From Bryobacterales bacterium (GTDB taxonomy: Bacteria; Acidobacteriota; Terriglobia; Bryobacterales; Bryobacteraceae), in assembly GCA_016716385.1 (NCBI GenBank), contig JADJWL010000009.1, forward strand, positions 230,963 through 294,962: a DNA stretch of 64,000 bases, in the 5' to 3' direction. Below are positions 43,161-49,882 of this stretch, one piece after another; the stretch's first letter is position 1; the number at the start of each line of letters is the position of its first letter. The notes under the pieces were generated by a model. The model searched no databases, was not told the DNA's origin, and saw nothing but the letters and a program-made list of their open reading frames with translations. The translations under genes and the position numbers were made by a program.

Positions 43161-45622
43161 GGCAGGTAGGCGAATTCGTTCGAGTTGAACAAGGCCAGGC
43201 AGAAGTCGGCCAGACCGTCATCCGACGAGCGGATGAACTCCACGGCAGCCGCGCGCTCGGCCGCGGCCGGAGGACGCGCAAACGCCAGCAGAAACGCCCG
43301 TTCGGCCTGACGCCCGGGGTCTGTCCCGGCGTCCTTCCGCAGCCGCGCGGCGAACTTCTCTGCTTCGTAGAGCGAAAACTCGTTGTTCATTAGAGCCAGC
43401 GCCTGCGTCGGAATCGTCGAACGGTTGCGCCGCGCGCAGGAGCCGATGGAATCGGGCTTGTCGAAGACTTCCAGCATCGGCAGCGGGATGCTGCGCTTCG
43501 AGAACACGTACAGGCTGCGCCGCCACGTCGACGGGTCGTCCACCGGCTTGCCTTCCCAGGTGCGCTTCGAGCTGCCCTGGAACAGCGACGGATCGATATA
43601 CGGATGCACCGCCGGACCGCCCACCGTGCGGTCCAAGTTGCCGGCCACGGCGAGCATGGCGTCGCGCAGGCCTTCGGCTTCGATCCTCCGGCGCGGCATC
43701 CTCCACAGGAGCCGGTTGTCGGGATCTTTGGCCGCGTTCGCCGCGATGTCGTCGCTCGCCATGCGGTAGGCGCGCGACGTCAGCATCAGCCGGTGCATCT
43801 GTTTGAGACTCCAGCCGCGGCTCACGAACTCCGAGGCCAGCCAGTCCAGCAGTTCCGGATGCGACGGCTTGTCGCCGGTCTTGCCAAAGTTGTTCGGCGT
43901 CCGCACGATGCCTTCGCCGAAATGGTGTTGCCACAGGCGGTTCACCTTGACCCGCGCCGGCAGAGGGTTGTCCGGAGACGCAAGCCATCCGGCGAACGCC
44001 TTGCGCCGCAGGCTCGATGCCGCGGCCTTCTGCGCTTCAGGGAATGCCCACTCCTCGCGCGCCAGGACGCTGAGCACGCCTGGCTGCATCGCCGAACCTT
44101 TCTGGTCCGGACTGCCGCGATGGAGGAAATAGGAATTCCTGGGCCTCGGACCGTCTTCGGCCACCGCCATCGCCGCGGGCAGAGGCGCCGGCCGGGTCTT
44201 TTCGAGTTCAGCGATGGCGCGGGCGATCTCGCCGATGGCCGCCGCATCGTCCAGTGTCCACGCCTGCGTCAATTCCTCTTCGGAAACGCTCAGCGTCTTC
44301 TCTACCTGGCGGGCGTTCAGTTCCTGGCCTTCGGTGCGCTGTTCGGGCGGGGTCCGCAGGGCGGCCTGGATATAGTTGGGCAACTTCGCCTTCTTCGCAT
44401 CCAGGATCCGTTCGCGGTACGGCTTCTCGATCTCCGCCCGCTGCTTCTTGAACGGCTCGATCGCCGCGTCCACGCGCGCGTTGGCTTCCTTGTGGCGCGC
44501 GATCTCTTCCGCGTCCACGAGCAGCGCGTCGACGGCTTTCGACGGGAAAAACACCGCCTGCATCCGGTAGTAGTCCTTCTGGGCGATCGGATCGAACTTG
44601 TGATCGTGGCAGCGCGCGCAGCCGACCGTCATGCCAAGGAACGTATTTGCCGTCGTCGACAGGATGTCGTCCAGTTCATCCATGCGCGTCTGCTCGGACT
44701 TGATGTTCGCCTCCGGCCCGAAGCGCAGGAAGCCCGTGGCGATCAGCGCATCGTGCGATCCGGGGGCGATTTCGTCTCCGGCGATCTGTTCGCGGATGAA
44801 GCGGTCGAACGGCTTGTCCTGGTTGAGCGAGCGCACGATGTAGTCGCGGTAGCGGTACGCGTTCGGCCAGTCGCGGTCGTATTCGAAGCCGCCCGAGTCG
44901 GCGTAGCGGACCACGTCGAGCCAGTGGCGCGCCCAGCGCTCCCCGTAGTGCGGCGACGCGAGCAGCCCGTCGACCAGTTTCTCCCACGCACCGGCGGAAC
45001 GATCATTGACGAAGGCTTCGACCTCTTCCGGCGAGGGCGGCAATCCGGTCACATCGAGGTACGCACGGCGGACCAGGGTCCGGCGGTCAGCCTCGGGCGA
45101 CGGCGTCAGGCCGCGCTCTTCCATCGCGTGTAGCAGAAAGGCGTCGATCGGGTTGCGCGCCCGGTCCCCGTCGCGCACACGCGGCGGTTCGGGCCGGCCG
45201 ACCGGTTGAAACGCCCAGAAGCGGCGCTCCTCGTCGGTGATCGGACGATCTTCCAGTTTGGCCAGGGCGGCGCGATCGTCCTCGCCATCCACCTTGCCGT
45301 CGAGGGGAGCGCCGGTGTTGATCCAGTTCCGCAGGACGGTGATCTCCCAATCCTGGAGCTTGCCACCCGGCGGCATCGCGGGTTTGTCGAAGTGTGCGGC
45401 GAACCGGTAGAGCAGGCTGCGGTTGGGGTCTCCCGGGACGAGCGCCGCACCGCGTTCCCCGCCCTTCAGCATGGTCTCGCGCGAACGCAGGTCGAGCTTC
45501 GCCATCTGCACGGCGCCGTGGCACTGGAGGCAGTTGGTGCGCAGAATCTCCGACGCCTGCCGCGGCAGATCGTCAGCCAGAAGCGCGGCGGGCAGCAGAA
45601 GCCACGCCAGAGCGGTCCGCAT
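43157..45622 (-). CDS. DUF1549/DUF1553 protein with N-terminal planctomycete-type cytochrome
   Basis: 821 residues with a signal peptide (ALAWLLLPAALLA). The N-terminal haem domain has one CLQCH motif near residue 30-36 (planctomycete cytochrome C domain). It is followed by the DUF1549 domain (IDAFLLHAMEERGLTPSPEADR, VTGLPPSPEEVEAFVNDR, DVVRYADSGGFEYDRDWPNAYRYRDYIV) and the DUF1553 domain to the C-terminus. A coiled coil links them. In Planctomycetes, Verrucomicrobia and Acidobacteria these proteins occur with DUF1501 and may oxidise a periplasmic substrate; none is demonstrated here. The -10-like TATAAT lies 10 bases before the ATG. Confidence 0.92.
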   Translation of the reverse strand: MRTALAWLLLPAALLADDLPRQASEILRTNCLQCHGAVQMAKLDLRSRETMLKGGERGAALVPGDPNRSLLYRFAAHFDKPAMPPGGKLQDWEITVLRNWINTGAPLDGKVDGEDDRAALAKLEDRPITDEERRFWAFQPVGRPEPPRVRDGDRARNPIDAFLLHAMEERGLTPSPEADRRTLVRRAYLDVTGLPPSPEEVEAFVNDRSAGAWEKLVDGLLASPHYGERWARHWLDVVRYADSGGFEYDRDWPNAYRYRDYIVRSLNQDKPFDRFIREQIAGDEIAPGSHDALIATGFLRFGPEANIKSEQTRMDELDDILSTTANTFLGMTVGCARCHDHKFDPIAQKDYYRMQAVFFPSKAVDALLVDAEEIARHKEANARVDAAIEPFKKQRAEIEKPYRERILDAKKAKLPNYIQAALRTPPEQRTEGQELNARQVEKTLSVSEEELTQAWTLDDAAAIGEIARAIAELEKTRPAPLPAAMAVAEDGPRPRNSYFLHRGSPDQKGSAMQPGVLSVLAREEWAFPEAQKAAASSLRRKAFAGWLASPDNPLPARVKVNRLWQHHFGEGIVRTPNNFGKTGDKPSHPELLDWLASEFVSRGWSLKQMHRLMLTSRAYRMASDDIAANAAKDPDNRLLWRMPRRRIEAEGLRDAMLAVAGNLDRTVGGPAVHPYIDPSLFQGSSKRTWEGKPVDDPSTWRRSLYVFSKRSIPLPMLEVFDKPDSIGSCARRNRSTIPTQALALMNNEFSLYEAEKFAARLRKDAGTDPGRQAERAFLLAFARPPAAAERAAAVEFIRSSDDGLADFCLALFNSNEFAYLP

Positions 45623-45631
45623 ATTTACCCG

Positions 45632-45640
45632 TATTATATA
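45632..45640. promoter_or_regulatory. AT-rich bidirectional core promoter between DUF1553 and Memo genes
   Basis: On the minus strand TATAAT (45638-45633) lies 10 bases before ATG 45622; on the plus strand TATTAT/TATATA lies 6-9 bases before ATG 45647. Both starts are within about 25 bases of each other. Leaderless mRNAs on both sides are inferred. Confidence 0.5.
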
Positions 45641-45646
45641 GAGCGG

Positions 45647-46863
45647 ATGGCCCGAACACTACCGCGCCTGCGCACCAACCTCGACTTCATGCCGTCGCCC
45701 GTGCCCGAACGGCCAGGGTTGCTCATCCGGGATTCCTATGGCTATTCCGACGCCACGCTGATCATTCCGCCGCCGCTGGTCAACTGCCTGACCCTGTTCG
45801 ACGGCGAATCGACCGAGACCGACTTGCGCGCGGAACTGGCGCGGATCACGGGCGAACTCCAGGTGGGCGACCTGATGGGCCACCTCACCGATACCCTCGA
45901 ACGCAGTGGTTTTCTCGAGAACGAGACCTACGAACAGATGCGCGAGGCGCGCCGGCGGGAGTTCGCCGAAGCGCCGGAGCGCGCACCCGCGCACGCCGGT
46001 TCCGCCTACCCCGACGAAGCGGCCGCGCTGCACGAGGTTCTCGGCGCGTACATGGGCAACGAGCCCGCGGACGCGCAATCCCCGATGGCGATCGCCGCGC
46101 CCTCGTCAGTCCCGAAGGCGGCTGGATGAGTTACCGCGCCGCCTACCAGCAGCTTCCGAAAGATGCGGGCGACCGCACGTTCGTCATCCTCGGCACCTCG
46201 CATTACGGGGCTCCCGACCGCTTCGGGCTGACCCGCAAAGCGTTCGCGACCCCGTTCGGCGCCGCGCCGGCGAACCTCGACATGGTGGACTTCCTCGCCG
46301 GCCGCGCCGCGCCGGCGATCGACATGGAGGATTACTGCCACTCGGTCGAGCATTCGATCGAGTTTCAGGTGATCTTCCTGCAGTATCTGTATGGCGCAAA
46401 CGTGAAGATCCTGCCCATTCTCTGCGGGTCCCATGCCCGCTCGATCTACCAGGGCGGCATGCCGGAGGACAACGACGACGTGCGCCGGTTTCAGGAAGCC
46501 CTTGGGGAACTGGCCGAGCGTGAACAGGATCGCCTGTTCTGGGTGCTCGGCATCGACATGGCGCACATGGGCCGCCGCTACCAGGACCCGTTCGAAGCCG
46601 AAGCCGGCCGCGGACGCATGGAGGAAGTCGCGTCCGAAGACTACGCCCGGATCGGGCGCGTCATCGAGGGCGATCCGGCGGGGTTCTGGGATCTCGTCCA
46701 GCAGCGCCAGGATGATCTGAAGTGGTGCGGGTCGGCGCCGCTGTACACGTTTCTCCGCGCCGTGCCCGGGGTGCGCGGCGCGCTGCACCGCTACGAGCAG
46801 TGGAACATCGATCCGGAGTCCGTTGTGACCTTTGCCGGCCTCTCCTTCGCCCGGACACGGTAG
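45647..46863 (+). pseudogene. AmmeMemoRadiSam protein B (Memo family), frameshifted
   Basis: Two adjacent frames together make one Memo-family protein of about 405 residues. The first (45647-46129) holds the N-terminal extension with RLRTNLDFMPSPV, IRDSYGYSDATLIIPP and APAHAGSAYP-DE, and ends just after AIAAP. The second (from about 46102; ATG 46126 inside) continues VSPEGGWMSYRAAY, GTSHYG, VEHSIEFQVIFLQ, ILPILCG, and ends FAGLSFARTR. The break falls at the conserved PH of the family's AAPHVSPEGGW, so the metal-ligand His is lost in both frames. The halves meet in an ATGA, so coupled translation of two pieces is possible. A one-base error in assembly would explain it equally well. The family is linked to a protein-modification system with AMMECR1 and a radical SAM enzyme, absent here. 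Confidence 0.75.
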
Positions 46864-46866
46864 AAT
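46861..46866 (+). promoter_or_regulatory. TAGAAT -10-like hexamer before PIG-L gene
   Basis: TAGAAT followed by CGGGCTT, the same 13-base string as at 23906. Here it overlaps the stop codon of the Memo gene, and the start codon is 34 bases further down with an AGGAGAG ribosome-binding site between. Confidence 0.5.
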
Positions 46867-46900
46867 CGGGCTTTAGCTTCAGCTTCAGGAGAGATTCTTC

Positions 46901-47866
46901 ATGGATAGACGCATGTTTCTTGAGCGGTCCTTCGCCGGCGGCATGATGGCCCAGGCCCCGCAGGCACGGGAGCTGCAAGGCGGGGGCGGCGGCAGCACGT
47001 CCTACCAGGTCGACGTCACGATCGAGCGCAAGCAGCCGGGCCAACCCCACAAAGGCAAGGTCTTCGCCGCGATTCAGCCCCATTGCGACGATATCCCGAT
47101 CTATGCGGGCGGCACCGTGCTCAAGATGATCGACGAGGGCTACGAGGGCATCCTCATTACGATGTCCGATGACTCGATGGCCGGAGAAGGCTCCTCGTAC
47201 GGCGACATCGTCCTCAAGAACGAGAACGACACGAAAGAGATGGCGCGCCGTCTGGGGCTGAAGGAAGCGGTCTTCCTCAACTACCCGAACCACAACATGG
47301 ACGCCTGGCCGATCGTCGAAATGCGCGCGCGGCTGGTCTACCTCTTCCGCGCCTACAAGGTCGACACGGTCCTGGTCTACGATCCCTCCGGCCTCTACGA
47401 ACGCAACCCGGACCACTACGTGACGGCGCTGGCGGTGGAATCGGCCTGCTGGATGTCGCGCTCGGAGTGGGACTATCCGGAGCACTTCCGGTTCGGCTTG
47501 ACACCGCATGGTCCGCAGGAGAAATACTACTTCGCCCGCGGCCCGCAGTTGATGAACCGTGTCGTGGACATCGGCGACTACATCGATCAGAAGGCCTGGG
47601 CGAACGTGGCTAACGGCACCCAGGGTCCGTGCGGGATTCGCGGCTCGCGTTTGCGCCGGGCTCTCGCCGCGCAGGGCCGCCGCTTGCCGATCCTTGGCGA
47701 CGACGACGAAACAGCCAACCGCGCGTATTCGAAGCACATCGGCTTGCGCAGGGACCGCGTCCGCGGCCAGCAGCACGGCCTCGAATACGCCGAGTTCTTC
47801 CACTACATTCCAGCCGACCAATCCGATACGGACGAATACGTCCGGCAGAACGCGGTCGCGCTCTAG
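46901..47866 (+). CDS. PIG-L/LmbE-family deacetylase with Tat-like leader
   Basis: 321 residues with a twin-Arg leader (M-D-R-R-M-F-L-E-R). PIG-L family motifs: FAAIQPHCDDIPIYAGGT (the usual HPDD reads HCDD, still giving His-Asp), MSDDSM, KNENDTKEMARRLG, and the late His in ERNPDHYVTA, the second zinc-ligand site. Such enzymes remove acetyl groups from GlcNAc-type substrates. A ribosome-binding site CAGGAGAG is 7 bases before ATG. It is followed by a GNAT gene after 6 bases. Confidence 0.86.
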   Translation: MDRRMFLERSFAGGMMAQAPQARELQGGGGGSTSYQVDVTIERKQPGQPHKGKVFAAIQPHCDDIPIYAGGTVLKMIDEGYEGILITMSDDSMAGEGSSYGDIVLKNENDTKEMARRLGLKEAVFLNYPNHNMDAWPIVEMRARLVYLFRAYKVDTVLVYDPSGLYERNPDHYVTALAVESACWMSRSEWDYPEHFRFGLTPHGPQEKYYFARGPQLMNRVVDIGDYIDQKAWANVANGTQGPCGIRGSRLRRALAAQGRRLPILGDDDETANRAYSKHIGLRRDRVRGQQHGLEYAEFFHYIPADQSDTDEYVRQNAVAL

Positions 47867-47872
47867 ATTCCG

Positions 47873-48688
47873 ATGGATGCCCTGTTACGCCTGATCGAAC
47901 CGGCGGATCTGCCGCACATGATGGCGCTCGTCGAAGCCGCGGGGTGGAACCAGACGCGACGCGACCTCGAGCGGTTCCTCGAACTGGCGCCGGACACAGC
48001 GTTCGCCATCGAGTGCGACGGGAAGCTGGTGGCCACCGCGGGCGCCGTCTGTTATGAGCGCAGGCTCGCCTGGATCGGCATGGTTCTGACTCTGCCGCAG
48101 TACCGGGGCCGCGGGTTCGCGCGGCGGCTGATGGAGCGGTGTCTGGAGTCGCTGCGCGCGCTCGGCATCGAATGGGCGAAGCTCGACGCCACGGATATGG
48201 GCGAACCGCTCTACGCCAGTCTGGGCTTCGAGACCGAGTGCACGATCGAGCGCTGGTTTCGCCCGCCGGGGGCGAAACCAGCGTTGTGGATGCCGGAGAC
48301 TGCCGGCGAGCCGCGCGATGCCGGAGCGTTCGGCGCCGACCGGTCGAGGCTGCTGGCGGCGCTGGTACCCGAAGGCTGGACACCGCTTCCAGGCGGGTAC
48401 GCCATGGCTCGCCTGGGACGCGTAGCCGCATTCTTCGGCCCCATGGTGGCACCGGACGCCGCGACGGCGGAACAGGGACTGGCCTGGTGCCTGGCCCGGT
48501 TCGGCGACGGTCCGCTCTACTGGGACCTGCTGCCCGGAAACGCCGCGGCGCCCGCGCTGGCCCGGGAGCACGGATTCGAGCCGCGGCGGACTCTGGCTCG
48601 CATGGCGCTCTGCCTGAAGTCGGGCTCCGAGCCCATTCCGTGCGATGCCAACCGCCTGTTCGCGGCGGCGGGTTTCGAATACGGGTAG
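47873..48688 (+). CDS. GNAT-family N-acetyltransferase
   Basis: 271 residues with one clear GNAT domain in the N-terminal half (IRLIEPADLPHM-like start; AWIGMVLTLPQYRGRGFARRLMERCLE, the acetyl-CoA-binding R-G-x-G-x-A/G motif). The C-terminal half (residues 140-271) looks like a second, degenerate GNAT copy lacking the R/Q-x-x-G-x-G/A signature. The substrate is unknown. A short CCTC-GCT-GAGG hairpin follows the stop. Confidence 0.82.
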   Translation: MDALLRLIEPADLPHMMALVEAAGWNQTRRDLERFLELAPDTAFAIECDGKLVATAGAVCYERRLAWIGMVLTLPQYRGRGFARRLMERCLESLRALGIEWAKLDATDMGEPLYASLGFETECTIERWFRPPGAKPALWMPETAGEPRDAGAFGADRSRLLAALVPEGWTPLPGGYAMARLGRVAAFFGPMVAPDAATAEQGLAWCLARFGDGPLYWDLLPGNAAAPALAREHGFEPRRTLARMALCLKSGSEPIPCDANRLFAAAGFEYG

Positions 48689-48776
48689 AGACTGTCCTCC
48701 TCGCTGAGGGGGCACCGGCGCCAGCCATTCGACAACGGCTTCCGTGTACCGGGAACACTCAGAAAGCAGCAGGGGC

Positions 48777-49127
48777 TCAAGCGGCACGGCGCATCTTCCG
48801 CCTGATCTCCAGGAACGCTTCCAGCCGCGGGGTGAGACGCGGGGCGCGGCGGCGGGTGCAGGCTGCCCGGCGGGGGCTGGATTCGACGGAAATTGGGTTC
48901 GTTTTTGCAATTTCGGAAGCGGGCGCGGGCTCTTCCCGGACCGGCGGCTCGGGTTCGACAGACGAAATGGGTTCGATTTCGCGATTTTGTTGCGGCGGCA
49001 TCTCGCGGCGCAGCATGCGGAGCGAACGAGCGATCTGGCGTTCGACGATGGCGGCGTGCTTCTGGAGCCGCTCCAGGATCCGGCTGCCGGAGGCGTCGGC
49101 GACCCAAGTGTCGGCCAGGAGGAGCAT
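48777..49127 (-). CDS. Hypothetical KTNPI-repeat-containing small protein
   Basis: 116 residues. N-terminal helix ADTWVADASGSRILERLQKHAAIVERQIARSL-like, a Pro/Glu-rich middle with an IAKTNPISVESS segment, and a basic C-terminus. Short proteins of this form, with KTNPI, occur repeatedly in Acidobacteria, often as products of dispersed repeats, so it may be a repeat-derived frame rather than a working gene. Coding pressure looks weak. No function is proposed. Confidence 0.4.
   Translation of the reverse strand: MLLLADTWVADASGSRILERLQKHAAIVERQIARSLRMLRREMPPQQNREIEPISSVEPEPPVREEPAPASEIAKTNPISVESSPRRAACTRRRAPRLTPRLEAFLEIRRKMRRAA
48886..48988. repeat. Two copies of the KTNPI-type dispersed DNA motif
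   Basis: Two imperfect copies of a roughly 26-base motif around GAAAT(T)GGGTTCG: 48886-48913 and 48962-48988. On the minus strand it reads as the start of (K)TNPI-type peptides. The same motif is familiar as a dispersed element in Acidobacteria and Planctomycetes genomes. Confidence 0.5.
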
Positions 49128-49152
49128 ACCCGGGAGACAATTTCGAGGTTGA

Positions 49153-49182
49153 GGCGACTGTCCCCGAAATATCCCGAAATAT
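49153..49182. repeat. GGCGACTGTCCCC motif with tandem CCCGAAATAT
   Basis: GGCGACTGTCCCC at 49153-49165 matches a motif often seen as part of dispersed repeats near REP-associated transposases; it overlaps a tandem pair of CCCGAAATAT (49163-49182). It lies immediately 3' of kdpE. Confidence 0.45.
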
Positions 49183-49189
49183 CTCGGAG

Positions 49190-49882
49190 TTACTCGGCTA
49201 TGAGCCTGTAACCAACGCCGGGTTCGGTTCGCAGGTGGCGCGGGCGGGCCGGGTCGGACTCGAGCTTGCGGCGAAGCTGCGTCATGTAGACGCGGAGATA
49301 CTGCGCCTGCTCGCTGTGCTGCGGGCCCCAGACCTCGATGAGCAGTTGCCGTTGGGTAACGACCTTGCCGGCGTGGCGGACCAAGGTTTCCAGCATCCGG
49401 AACTCGATGGGTGTCAGGTGGACTTCCGCCCCACCGACACGGACGACCCGCGCTTCCAGATCGACCGCGATCTTGCCGGCGCGGAAAGTCGTCCCTTCCG
49501 ATCCGTCCCGGATGGTGGCGGCGCGCCGCAGCGCTGCCCTGATGCGGGCCAGCAGTTCACCCACGGCAAACGGCTTGCTCACGAAATCGTCCGCGCCGAG
49601 ATCGAGGGCTTCGATCTTGTCCTTTTCCTGCCCTCGGGCGGATAGCACGATGATGGGTGTCTGGGTCCTCAGCCGCAGAACACGGATCACTTCCAGGCCA
49701 TCGGTGTCGGGTAAGCCGAGGTCGAGCAGAATCAGGTCGGGCTGACGGGCTTGCGCCTGGGCGATGCCTTCCGCCGCGGTGACCGCCTCGTGATACCTGA
49801 ACTGCTCGGCTGCCAGCGTGGCGCGCAGGAAGCGACGGATCTGCGGATCATCTTCGACGATCAGGATCTCTGGCGCGTTAGT
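49190..49882 (-). CDS. kdpE: KDP operon response regulator KdpE (TTG start)
   Basis: 230 residues from TTG 49882, inside the end of kdpD; an AGAGG ribosome-binding site precedes it and the length matches KdpE. Receiver domain: ILIVEDD, phospho-acceptor LILLDLGLPDTDG, VLSARG, and Lys in DDFVSKPF. C-terminal winged-helix of OmpR type: HLTPIEFRMLETLVRHAGKVVT, and GVGYRL at the end. It activates kdpFABC when K+ is limiting. Last gene of the kdp operon. Confidence 0.93.
   Translation of the reverse strand, partial: TNAPEILIVEDDPQIRRFLRATLAAEQFRYHEAVTAAEGIAQAQARQPDLILLDLGLPDTDGLEVIRVLRLRTQTPIIVLSARGQEKDKIEALDLGADDFVSKPFAVGELLARIRAALRRAATIRDGSEGTTFRAGKIAVDLEARVVRVGGAEVHLTPIEFRMLETLVRHAGKVVTQRQLLIEVWGPQHSEQAQYLRVYMTQLRRKLESDPARPRHLRTEPGVGYRLIAE

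Noticed and set aside
43604..45133. 509-codon plus-strand frame opposite the DUF1549/1553 gene
   Set aside because: Shadow of a strongly conserved gene; Arg/Gly/Val-rich without motifs.
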